Notes under the pieces: generated by a model
Database searches by the model: none
What the model was told of the DNA's origin: nothing
The model's input: only the letters and a program-made list of their open reading frames with translations
Part shown: one piece after another, positions 1 to 6,565 of the stretch
How the letters are laid out: the number at the start of each line of letters is the position of its first letter
Numbering within the stretch: position 1 is the stretch's first letter
Made by a program: the position numbers and the translations under genes
DNA from: Verrucomicrobiota bacterium
GTDB taxonomy: Bacteria > Verrucomicrobiota > Verrucomicrobiia > Chthoniobacterales > UBA10450
NCBI GenBank assembly: GCA_003218615.1
Contig: QHOD01000219.1
Coordinates: 1 to 6,869 of the forward strand
Length of the DNA stretch: 6,869 bases
Direction of reading: 5' to 3'

Positions 1-105
1 TGATTTGGAAATATGGCGAGAATTTGCCGCCGCTCAGGCGGAGAACGGTGATAAAAAGTCAGTAACCATCGCATCTGGTCTCCGAATTTTCCGTGAAACT
101 AAAAA
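1..105. other. Left-edge stretch without a supported gene
   Basis: No gene can be supported here. On the plus strand the frame beginning at base 2 is open from the window edge to a TAG at 164-166. Its first 33 or so codons (DLEIWREFAAAQAENG...) look protein-like. However, the frame runs antisense through the whole tRNA-Glu gene before stopping, which argues against it being the end of a real gene. A second plus frame ends at TAA 63-65. A small GC dyad (CCGCC 27-31, GGCGG 37-41, 5-base loop) has no T tract behind it and is not called a terminator. Confidence 0.3.
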
Positions 106-177
106 CAGCGCGTACGGGAGTCGAACCCGTGCACCAGCCTTGAGAGGGCTGTGTCCTAACCACTAGACGAACGCGCC
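106..177 (-). tRNA. tRNA-Glu (anticodon CTC)
   Basis: The minus strand folds into a complete 72-nt cloverleaf. The 7-bp acceptor stem pairs GGCGCGT with ACGCGCT, with a G-U first pair. The D arm carries GTCTAGTGGTTAGGAC. The anticodon stem CAGCC/GGCTG closes the 7-base loop CTCTCAA. The T arm is ACGGG-TTCGACT-CCCGT, and the discriminator base is G. Loop position gives anticodon CTC at 144-142, which reads the glutamate codon GAG. No 3' CCA is encoded, so it must be added enzymatically, unlike the tRNA-Pro in this window. A run of five T (105-101) follows the 3' end directly and may help end transcription. Confidence 0.95.
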
Positions 178-190
178 ATCTGACCTTCTG

Positions 191-218
191 ATTTTAGCGA
201 TGCGACTCTGTTGAGCAA
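191..218 (-). promoter_or_regulatory. Candidate sigma-70-type promoter for tRNA-Glu
   Basis: On the minus strand TAAAAT (196-191) matches five of six bases of the -10 consensus. TTGCTC (218-213) lies 16 bp upstream and matches half of the -35 consensus. The -10 box ends 13 bases before the mature tRNA 5' end at 177, so transcription would start with a leader of about 7 nt, a normal arrangement for a tRNA gene. The assignment is from spacing and consensus only. Confidence 0.45.
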
Positions 219-317
219 ACGCGGCGCGCTATTTGTTATGTTAATATCATCGGTGGCAGCGCGACGCACTGTAAGACGCAGCAGAACCAGGAATTTCAGA
301 CGTCAAATTGACGGAAC

Positions 318-1370
318 TTACTCTGCCGGCGGAATCAACACTTTGTCGATTACATAGATCACACCAACGGGAGCTTTCACGTCGGCTTTAATTACGTGTG
401 CGTCGTTGACCGTTATCTCCCCATTTATGACTTTGATATCGAGACTGGCGCCATTGATCGTTGGCGCTTTCCTGGTCGTCAGTTGGTTAGATGTGACCGC
501 GCCTTTCACGATATGGTAATCGAGCAACTTCCCAATCTTCTCGGCGTTTAATGGAAAATCGATCGTACCCGGAGGCGCTTTTTGGAATGCATCGTCGGTG
601 GGCGCGAACACAGTAACCGGAGCGTTCTCTTTAAGTACCGCCACCTCGCGGGGCAAATTCATTGCCATAAGGAACGTGCTTAGCGCGACACTTTTGGCAG
701 CAACGGTAGAATCAACCTTTCCTTGGGTCTGTGAGGAAGCGGGATTCACAGGCCTTGTGGCCGCTTGCCTAGGCGAATTCAGATTCGCGACCCTCGCTGC
801 ATCCAAAGCTGGAGAAGCACTTGGTGAGGGCCGCTCCGCTTGCTTAAGCGAATTCAGATTCGTGACCCTCGCTGCATCCGAAGCTGGAGAAGCGCTCGGT
901 GAGGGCCGGACACGCGGCTGAGCGAGCGCACCCAAATGGTTAGTCTTGAGTGACTCCAGAGCTAACTTCATCTCGACGGTCGACGCCAGCGCCGACATTC
1001 GTTCGTAATAAACATTGTAATAATCGCGCAGGAGTTTCCGCTTCTCCAAGTCGGTGCGCGCACCGTGAGTAGCCGCCTCTGCCGCGCGGACTAAGGGATC
1101 GTTCGCGACTTGGTTTTTTAGTCGTCTCCATTCGATATGCAACCGGTGCGCATCTGCTTCTTTCCCTAACGATCTTTGCTTAAAAGCTTCGTCAAGCTGA
1201 GAGAGCTCGGGTACATTGGGAGCAGTCGGTTCCGGAGAGGTTGCGGTTGTAACCTCTGGTTGTTGCTGCCCCGAGTAAAGATCGACAGACGGTGGCGCCG
1301 CATCCTGCGCATGCAATGCCGGCGTCATGCTTCCCACCAGCGCCGCAATCATCAGCCCGTTTATTTTCAT
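318..1370 (-). CDS. Secreted protein with helical segment and C-terminal fasciclin (FAS1) domain
   Basis: This encodes a 350-residue exported protein, presumably periplasmic or cell-surface. Residues 1-21 form a signal peptide (MKINGLMIAALVGSM...ALHA) with a cleavage site after Ala21. Residues 59-141 are charged and helical, including LEKRKLLRDYYNVYYERM. Residues 142-218 are a Pro/Ser/Ala-rich linker with two 25-residue repeats (155-179 and 180-204). Residues 219-348 are a single FAS1 domain, recognised by VTVFAPTDDAF (252-262), the YH pair (285-286) and GVIYVIDKVLIPP (336-348). FAS1 domains usually mediate adhesion or matrix contact; the ligand here is unknown. A start at 1427 would add 19 residues ahead of the signal peptide. 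ATG at 1370 is preferred because it gives a proper signal sequence and has GGGGAG 11 nt upstream. The helical part resembles proteins I associate with Chthoniobacterales, which is memory only. Confidence 0.88.
   Translation of the reverse strand: MKINGLMIAALVGSMTPALHAQDAAPPSVDLYSGQQQPEVTTATSPEPTAPNVPELSQLDEAFKQRSLGKEADAHRLHIEWRRLKNQVANDPLVRAAEAATHGARTDLEKRKLLRDYYNVYYERMSALASTVEMKLALESLKTNHLGALAQPRVRPSPSASPASDAARVTNLNSLKQAERPSPSASPALDAARVANLNSPRQAATRPVNPASSQTQGKVDSTVAAKSVALSTFLMAMNLPREVAVLKENAPVTVFAPTDDAFQKAPPGTIDFPLNAEKIGKLLDYHIVKGAVTSNQLTTRKAPTINGASLDIKVINGEITVNDAHVIKADVKAPVGVIYVIDKVLIPPAE
761..908. repeat. 75-bp tandem duplication inside the FAS1 protein gene
   Basis: Copy one occupies 761-835 and copy two starts at 836, with a period of exactly 75 bp (25 codons, so the frame is kept). 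The copies agree at 67 of 73 positions (769, 772, 788, 805, 819 and 822 differ from their partners) and diverge after 833/908. All six differences are transitions. Four change the amino acid (Leu/Pro, Lys/Arg, Thr/Ala, Ser/Leu) and two are silent. The encoded unit begins RPSPSASPA and lies in the flexible linker before the FAS1 domain. Confidence 0.95.
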
Positions 1371-1449
1371 CCCCCAGTTTTCTCCCCAATGTAACCGAAT
1401 TTCCGCATGCGGGAAGGCGCTATCCATGATAAAGAATCACGCCGAAGTT

Positions 1450-1527
<78 letters not shown>

Positions 1528-1552
1528 TCCATACGCTCGCCCAAATAACGAT

Positions 1553-1581
1553 TTGCTGCTGCCGGCGTAGCGTGCGATACT
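1553..1581 (+). promoter_or_regulatory. Weak candidate promoter for the desaturase gene
   Basis: TTGCTG (1553-1558) and GATACT (1576-1581) are separated by exactly 17 bp. They match three and four of six consensus bases. Initiation near 1588 would leave a leader of about 66 nt before the ATG at 1654. The site lies just after tRNA-Pro, so read-through from the tRNA promoter is an alternative. Other candidate boxes are no better. Confidence 0.25.
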
Positions 1582-1653
1582 CCACATGTTCTGGATTTAA
1601 CTGCGGCCCGGTTGGCTGCTCTCGTCCTCGCTCAATCAACCCGCTCCCGCCGC

Positions 1654-2532
1654 ATGTTTAAGCACGAAAAGTTTAATCTCCTCATTTTCATTGTCCTGGT
1701 CGTATTGCAGTTGCTCGGAGTGATCGGACTCCTGACGCGTTTCCAGCTTTCTTATTTGCCGATCATGCTCACGCTCTTCCTCTGGGGCGGACTTAGCACG
1801 ACGCTTTATCTTCATCGATATCTGACGCATCGCGGTTTCGAAATGCGCGAGTGGCTCAAGTTTCTCTTAGCGAATGGCTCGGCTGTGATGTTGGCCGGCG
1901 ATCCCGTCACCTGGGTGGGCGATCACCGCTTTCATCATTTGAAATCGGATACCGAGGAAGACATTCACAGCCCGCTCCACGGCTTCCCCTACGCACACAT
2001 GATGTGGCTGATCCGTAAACCGGATGGCTTCCGTGAGCGTTCCAAGCGTTACGCGGCGGATGTGCGAAAGATTTGGTATTGCCGCCTGTTCGAGCGCTCG
2101 TGGATCTACGTGCTCCCGCATCTTGTCGTCGCGATCACACTTTGGTTGACGCTCGGCGTCGTGGGCATGCTCTGGTGTCTCTACGTGCCGATGTTGATCA
2201 TGTACAATATGACCTGGGCCGTGAATTCCATCTGCCACATGCCGCAGTTTGGGTATCGCAGTTTCGACACCTCCGACCAAAGTCGAAACAATTTCTGGAT
2301 CGGCATCGGCGCATTCGGTGAAGGCTATCACAATAACCATCATGCCCAGCCCCGCTGCGCCGCGCATGGACTGCGCTGGTGGGAATTCGACGTGACCCGC
2401 TACGTCATCTGGGTTTTCGAGAAATTTGGGCTGGCTTGGAACGTCGTCTGGCCGAAAGAATCCAGGGCAACCGAACCGCAACCGATCGAGACGTCGCCGG
2501 CCAACGTGGCTACATCAACTCTCGTAGCCTAG
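1654..2532 (+). CDS. Membrane acyl (delta-9 type) fatty acid desaturase
   Basis: This 292-residue integral membrane di-iron desaturase should introduce a cis double bond into saturated acyl chains (acyl-CoA or acyl-lipid), adjusting membrane fluidity. All three histidine boxes are present: HRYLTH (54-59), HRFHH (91-95, inside GDHRFHH) and HNNHH (226-230). The family His in NSICH (195) is also there. Hydrophobic pairs near residues 9-52 and 150-190 fit the usual four-helix topology. The block SRNNFWIGIGAFGEGYHNNHH followed by HGLRWWEFD is characteristic of the delta-9 branch. No cytochrome b5 or ferredoxin domain is fused, so electrons must come from another protein. An in-frame TTG at 1612 would add 14 residues. 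ATG 1654 is preferred because the added residues look like leader and align with no family feature, but neither start has a recognisable Shine-Dalgarno. The last 18 bp overlap the convergent metH gene. Regiospecificity is inferred. Confidence 0.92.
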   Translation: MFKHEKFNLLIFIVLVVLQLLGVIGLLTRFQLSYLPIMLTLFLWGGLSTTLYLHRYLTHRGFEMREWLKFLLANGSAVMLAGDPVTWVGDHRFHHLKSDTEEDIHSPLHGFPYAHMMWLIRKPDGFRERSKRYAADVRKIWYCRLFERSWIYVLPHLVVAITLWLTLGVVGMLWCLYVPMLIMYNMTWAVNSICHMPQFGYRSFDTSDQSRNNFWIGIGAFGEGYHNNHHAQPRCAAHGLRWWEFDVTRYVIWVFEKFGLAWNVVWPKESRATEPQPIETSPANVATSTLVA

Positions 2533-5187
2533 GTTCGGCGCCAGCCGTTTTTCCGCCACGGCAATCGCTTCGCTTCTTCGCGCAGCGTAATCAACGACTT
2601 GATCACGTCCGATTTGCCCGACCGCGAAATATTTTGCGTCGGGATGCGAGAAATAAAGTCCGCTCACGCTCGCGCCCGGATGCATCGCGAATGATTCCGT
2701 CAATTTGATCCCCGCGTTCTTCTCCGCGTTCAGCAAATCGAACAATGTCCGCTTTTCTATATGATCGGGACATGCCGGATAGCCCGCCGCCGGACGAATG
2801 CCGCGATATTTTTCACGGATAAGATCGGCATGAGACAATTTCTCATCGCTCCCAAATCCCCACGCGATCCGCGCCTGCTGATGCAAATATTCGGCAAACG
2901 CTTCCGCGAACCGATCCGCCAGCGCTTTGCCAAGAATGGCACTGTAATCATCGTGCTCTTTCTTGAATTGTTCGGCTAGCTCATCTGTTCCGTGAATCGA
3001 AACCGCGAATCCGCCCAGGTAATCCTGTAGCGGCGATCTATGACCGCCGACCCCCGGCGCGACAAAATCTGCCAGGCAATGATTTGCCTGCCCGGCTGGC
3101 TTCTGAATCTGCTGACGCAAAAAATAAAACGTTGCGAGCTTCTCGGCTCGCGTCTCGTCGGTGTAAAGATCAACATCGTCGCCGAGGCAGTTTGCCGGCC
3201 AGAAACCGAACACGCCTCGCGCGGTCAGTAAATTTTTCCCGGCGATCTCATCGAGAAGTTTCTGCGCATCCTCGAAAAGTTCGCGCGCCTGTTGACCGAC
3301 GGCCGGATCGTCGAAAATCGCCGGATAACGCCCGCGCAATTCCCACACGTGAAAGAACGGCGACCAGTCGATGTAATTTCGAAGATCGACAATTGACGGG
3401 CGAAACGTTCGCGGGCCGGTCCATTCCGGTTTCGGTGGAACATAGTTACTCCAATCGATCGGTGTTCGATTCGCCCGCGCTTGTGCCAGCGTTAGCAATT
3501 TTTTCTCGCGCGTCTTGGCCGAATGCTCTTCGCGCAATCGCGCATATTCCGCGCGCGTTTTTGTGTCGAACTCCGATTTCAACTGGTCATTCAGCAACGA
3601 ATTCACAACTCCCACCGCGCGCGATGCATCAAGTACATGCACCGTGCTCGCCCCATAATGCGGCGCGATTTTCACGGCGGTATGCGCGCGACTTGTCGTC
3701 GCCCCGCCAATTAATAGGGGCAAATCAAAGCCCTCGCGCTGCATCTCCTGTGCGACATGCACCATCTCGTCGAGCGACGGCGTGATCAGTCCGCTTAACC
3801 CGATCGCATCGGCTTTTCTCTCGCGGGCGGTTTCCAAAATGTTTGCAGCTGGTACCATCACGCCCAGATCGACAACTTCGTAGTTGTTACACTGCAACAC
3901 GACCCCGACGATGTTTTTGCCGATATCGTGCACATCGCCTTTCACTGTCGCCATCACGATGCAGCCCTGCGGCTTTGCGCCGGCTGATTTCTCCGCCTCC
4001 ATGAATGGCATCAAATACGCGACGGCTTTCTTCATCACTCGCGCGCTTTTCACCACTTGCGGCAGAAACATTTTGCCGGCGCCGAATAGATCACCCACCA
4101 CGCTCATTCCGGCCATGAGCGGGCCTTCGATTACGTCGAGCGGCCGTTTGCACTGTTGGCGCGCTTCCTCGGTGTCGGTGTCGATATAATCGACGATCCC
4201 TTTTACGAGCGCATGTTTAAGACGCTCTTCGACAGGTTCTACCCGCCAGGCTTCATCTTTAACTGGCGTCTTGCCTTTCGATTTCACACTTTCCGCGAAA
4301 TCGACCAGCCGTTCAGTCGCGTCGTCGCGTCGATTCAAAAGCACGTCTTCAACGCGCTCGCGCAGCTCCGGCTCGATCTCTTCGTAAACCGCGAGCTGTC
4401 CGGCGTTGACAATTCCCATATCGAGCCCGGCGCGGATCGCGTAAAAAAGGAACGCGGCGTGCATCGCTTCGCGCACGGTGTTGTTGCCGCGAAAAGAAAA
4501 CGAAATGTTGCTCACGCCGCCGCTCACCCGCGCACCAGGAAGATTTGCTTTGATCCATCGCGTGGCCTCGATGAAATCGACCGCGTAATGACGATGCTCT
4601 TCGAGACCGGTCGCCACCGTTAGAATGTTTGGATCGAAAATGATGTCGCTTGCGGGAAAGCCGGCTTGCTCGGTCAACAGTTTGTAAGCGCGCGAGCAGA
4701 TGTCGATTTTACGTTGGAGGTTGTCGGCCTGGCCTTGTTCATCGAAGGCCATCACGATGACAGCCGCGCCATATCGCCGAATCAATCGCGCCTGGCGAAG
4801 AAATTCCTCTTGACCGTTTTTCAAGCTAATCGAATTGACGACCCCTTTGCCTTGCACGCATTTGAGGCCCGCCTCAATGACGCTCCATTTCGAGCTGTCG
4901 ATCATGATCGGAATGCGAGAAATATCCGGTTCGCTGCCGATCAAATTCAGAAAGCGCGTCATGGCCGCTTCCGAATCGATCATCCCCTCGTCCATATTCA
5001 CATCGAGAATGTTGGCTCCGCTTTGCACTTGTTGACGTGCCACCGCTAGCGCTCCGTCGAAATCATCCGCCAGGATCAATTTCGAAAATTTGGGCGACCC
5101 GGTGATATTTGTCCGTTCGCCAATGACAACGAATCCGAACTCTGGCGTAATGTTTAGTGGCTCGAGCCCGGAAAGTCGTAGAATCAT
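2515..5187 (-). CDS. metH: Cobalamin-dependent methionine synthase, folate/B12/activation subunit
   Basis: This 890-residue protein corresponds to E. coli MetH from the second domain to the C-terminus. Residues 15-285 are the methyltetrahydrofolate (pterin) domain, with GERTNITGS, DVNMDEGM, MIDSSKW and GGVSNISFSFRG. Residues 315-400 are the helical cap over the cofactor. Residues 408-535 bind cobalamin through GDVHDIG (Asp418, axial ligand His420), with Ser471 in the place of E. coli Ser810, plus SGL (465-467) and GG (494-495). Residues 575-890 are the SAM-dependent reactivation domain, with YIDW (605-608), Glu792 and RPAAGY (798-803). It takes methyl from methyl-folate onto cob(I)alamin and hands it to homocysteine, but the homocysteine/zinc domain is missing. 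That domain is encoded immediately upstream. The ATG overlaps the upstream stop as ATGA, with no clear Shine-Dalgarno, suggesting termination-reinitiation. The C-terminus RLAPNLGYES matches the normal family end, so nothing is truncated. Confidence 0.96.
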   Translation of the reverse strand: MILRLSGLEPLNITPEFGFVVIGERTNITGSPKFSKLILADDFDGALAVARQQVQSGANILDVNMDEGMIDSEAAMTRFLNLIGSEPDISRIPIMIDSSKWSVIEAGLKCVQGKGVVNSISLKNGQEEFLRQARLIRRYGAAVIVMAFDEQGQADNLQRKIDICSRAYKLLTEQAGFPASDIIFDPNILTVATGLEEHRHYAVDFIEATRWIKANLPGARVSGGVSNISFSFRGNNTVREAMHAAFLFYAIRAGLDMGIVNAGQLAVYEEIEPELRERVEDVLLNRRDDATERLVDFAESVKSKGKTPVKDEAWRVEPVEERLKHALVKGIVDYIDTDTEEARQQCKRPLDVIEGPLMAGMSVVGDLFGAGKMFLPQVVKSARVMKKAVAYLMPFMEAEKSAGAKPQGCIVMATVKGDVHDIGKNIVGVVLQCNNYEVVDLGVMVPAANILETARERKADAIGLSGLITPSLDEMVHVAQEMQREGFDLPLLIGGATTSRAHTAVKIAPHYGASTVHVLDASRAVGVVNSLLNDQLKSEFDTKTRAEYARLREEHSAKTREKKLLTLAQARANRTPIDWSNYVPPKPEWTGPRTFRPSIVDLRNYIDWSPFFHVWELRGRYPAIFDDPAVGQQARELFEDAQKLLDEIAGKNLLTARGVFGFWPANCLGDDVDLYTDETRAEKLATFYFLRQQIQKPAGQANHCLADFVAPGVGGHRSPLQDYLGGFAVSIHGTDELAEQFKKEHDDYSAILGKALADRFAEAFAEYLHQQARIAWGFGSDEKLSHADLIREKYRGIRPAAGYPACPDHIEKRTLFDLLNAEKNAGIKLTESFAMHPGASVSGLYFSHPDAKYFAVGQIGRDQVVDYAARRSEAIAVAEKRLAPNLGYES

Positions 5188-6281
5188 GTGTTACCGGTTG
5201 CGGCTTCCAGGGCGCGGGGTGAAAATTTACGGACTAGTTTTGCCAGCGCCTGGATGTGATCGGGCGTTGTGCCGCAACAACCGCCGACCACGTTGAGCGA
5301 GCCGTTCTGCGCCCACTTCGCAACCTTGGGCGCAAATGTTTCGGCAGTTTCCGGAAAACCGGTGGGCGAGAGCGCATCGGGCAGGCCCGCGTTCGGATAC
5401 GCACTCATGTAATACGGCGAGATGCGCGCCAGCTCTTCGATGAACGGTTCCATTTCGTCGGGACCGAGTGAGCAATTCAACCCGAGGATCAGCGGCCGGG
5501 CATGCGCGATCGAAATGAGCAACGCTTCCACCGTTTGTCCGCTCAAGTTGCGTCCGGACTTGTCAATGACGGTGCCCGAAATCATTAACGGTACGTTGCT
5601 CCCGCTTTTCTCCAATGCTTCGGCGATGGCAAACAACGCAGCCTTTCCGTTGAGAGTATCGAAAATGGTTTCGACGATAAGAAGATCGACACCTCCTTCG
5701 AGCAGTGCTTCCGCTTCATCGAAATAAGCCTGGCGAAGCTGATCGAATGAGACCGCGCGAAACGCTGGATCGTTTACATCGGGCGAGATGGAGCCGGCAA
5801 CAGGAAGAGGCCCCATCGAGCCGCCAACAAATCGCCGGAGTCCGGTTTCATTTGCAACCCGATCCGCGGCGCGACGCGCTATCTTGGCCGCTTCAAAATT
5901 AAGTTCGTGAACCAGTGCACGAAGATTGACATCGTCAGTCACCCGCTGGAAGAATTCCTGATCTTTGCGTCCACGTTTCGGTTCGCCTTGAAACAGGAAA
6001 TCATGCAAGCCGATGGTCGTCCCGCTGAACGTGTTCGTCTCGATGAGATCGGCGCCAGCCTCGAGATAAGCGGCGTGAATTTCTTCGACGACTTGCGGTT
6101 GCGTTAAGTTGAGCAACTCGAGGCTGCCCTTGAGATCTTTGCCCTTCCAATCCGCGAACCGTTTTCCGCGATAATCCTGCTCGGACAGTTTGTATTGTTG
6201 AATCATGGTGCCCATGGCGCCGTCGAGCACGACGATGCGCTCACGCAGGAGGGTTTCCAAAGGATGAAGGTTGTCCGGCAT
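5184..6281 (-). CDS. metH: Homocysteine-binding (zinc) subunit of split methionine synthase
   Basis: This 365-residue protein is the homocysteine S-methyltransferase domain of MetH on its own. It binds and activates homocysteine through zinc so that methylcobalamin in the partner protein can donate its methyl. The three zinc cysteines are Cys270 (GLNC) and Cys335-Cys336 (GGCCGTTP). Other landmarks are VLDGAMGTMIQ (18-28), ETNTF (81-85), SISPDVNDPAFR (164-175), ISGTVID (234-240) and YPNAGLPDA (295-303). Compared with E. coli MetH as I recall it, about 25 extra residues lie near 97-121. The ORF stops in the linker that normally joins this domain to the pterin domain, then the next gene starts within the stop (ATGA). 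ATG 6281 gives the usual short lead-in before the barrel. No purine-rich Shine-Dalgarno is visible upstream. A standalone homocysteine or betaine methyltransferase is the alternative, but adjacency to a MetH lacking exactly this domain makes the subunit role far more likely. Confidence 0.93.
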   Translation of the reverse strand: MPDNLHPLETLLRERIVVLDGAMGTMIQQYKLSEQDYRGKRFADWKGKDLKGSLELLNLTQPQVVEEIHAAYLEAGADLIETNTFSGTTIGLHDFLFQGEPKRGRKDQEFFQRVTDDVNLRALVHELNFEAAKIARRAADRVANETGLRRFVGGSMGPLPVAGSISPDVNDPAFRAVSFDQLRQAYFDEAEALLEGGVDLLIVETIFDTLNGKAALFAIAEALEKSGSNVPLMISGTVIDKSGRNLSGQTVEALLISIAHARPLILGLNCSLGPDEMEPFIEELARISPYYMSAYPNAGLPDALSPTGFPETAETFAPKVAKWAQNGSLNVVGGCCGTTPDHIQALAKLVRKFSPRALEAATGNT

Positions 6282-6331
6282 GTTAGCCGGGAACTAAACG
6301 ACGTTTCGGCCGGTGATCAAGAAACAAATTG

Positions 6332-6347
6332 ACGCATCATGATGCGT
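6332..6347. promoter_or_regulatory. 16-bp perfect palindrome upstream of the metH pair
   Basis: ACGCATCATGATGCGT is identical to its own reverse complement and stops being symmetrical at the flanking bases. It lies 50 bp before the start codon of the homocysteine subunit, a position where a dimeric repressor or activator of methionine genes could bind. A possible minus-strand -35/-10 pair lies between it and the gene: TTGATC 6320-6315 and TTTAGT 6298-6293, with a 16-bp spacer. The symmetry is observed; the operator role is inference and no regulator is identified. Confidence 0.4.
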
Positions 6348-6351
6348 AGAT

Positions 6352-6389
6352 GTGTTCGTGATCGCGTGTTCCTGCTCGTGCTCGTAATC
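6352..6389. repeat. Degenerate hexamer repeat (GTGNTC units)
   Basis: Six hexamers follow one another: GTGTTC, GTGATC, then two extra bases (GC), GTGTTC, CTGCTC, GTGCTC and GTAATC. Each differs from GTGCTC by at most two bases. The tract is noncoding and lies next to the 16-bp palindrome. It may be a short dispersed genomic repeat or a cluster of half-sites. I cannot tell which from one copy. Confidence 0.5.
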
Positions 6390-6428
6390 GGGTTAAGCAT
6401 CAGGACGTTTGTTCAGTTGCGCGAGGGC

Positions 6429-6522
6429 AATGACGAATGGCGAAGGAATGACCAAGATTGGAAACCAAATGACGTCATGCTGGGATCTTGATCATTTCAA
6501 CATTCTCTCGTCGTTCGTCATT
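6429..6522. repeat. 94-bp nested imperfect inverted repeat built on an AATGACG word
   Basis: The outer arms are 6429-6449 and 6502-6522 (21 bases each). As plus-strand RNA they give 17 Watson-Crick pairs, three G-U pairs and one mismatch. The inner arms are 6447-6458 (AATGACCAAGAT) and 6485-6496 (ATCTTGATCATT), with 11 of 12 paired. The central part contains the perfect palindrome ATGACGTCAT (6469-6478). Variants of AATGACG recur at 6429, 6436, 6447 and 6468, and in reverse orientation at 6509 and 6516. There is no T tract, and both flanking genes point away from it, so it is not a terminator. It could be a small non-autonomous mobile or REP-like element, or a structured leader for the transporter gene. 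Confidence 0.55.
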
Positions 6523-6559
6523 ATTGAGAGATTTCTCGACTTGGGCCGACGTGACAATT

Positions 6560-6565
6560 AGGTGA
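6560..6565 (+). promoter_or_regulatory. Shine-Dalgarno site that fixes the transporter start
   Basis: AGGTGA matches the anti-Shine-Dalgarno complement and ends 6 nt before GTG 6572. The TGA within it (6563-6565) is an in-frame stop for the transporter reading frame. GTG 6572 is therefore the first usable start after the stop, apart from a CTG at 6566. Confidence 0.7.

Noticed and set aside
27..41. GC-rich hairpin CCGCC/GGCGG near the left edge
   Set aside because: The stem is only 5 bp and there is no T tract on either strand, so it does not support a terminator call.
301..313. Terminator for the FAS1 gene (CGTCAA-A-TTGACG dyad just after the stop codon)
   Set aside because: The dyad is perfect, but as RNA it offers only about 4 usable pairs and no U tract follows on the minus strand.
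598..921. Plus-strand open frame showing repeated peptide units
   Set aside because: The apparent protein repeat is only the antisense reading of the 75-bp tandem duplication in the FAS1 gene.
1867..2481. 204-codon open frame on the minus strand, opposite the desaturase
   Set aside because: It lies wholly antisense to a gene with all three histidine boxes, its translation has no recognisable domain, and its openness follows from the G+C-biased third positions of the real gene.
3084..3785. 233-codon open frame on the plus strand, opposite the large metH gene
   Set aside because: The Arg/Ser/Ala-rich translation is typical of a shadow frame, and the opposite strand is continuously alignable to MetH. 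The same applies to 4156-4623 and 4666-5049.
5184..5187. Possible programmed -1 frameshift joining the two MetH ORFs
   Set aside because: There is no X-XXY-YYZ slippery sequence just before the stop, and the ATGA arrangement is a standard termination-reinitiation junction.
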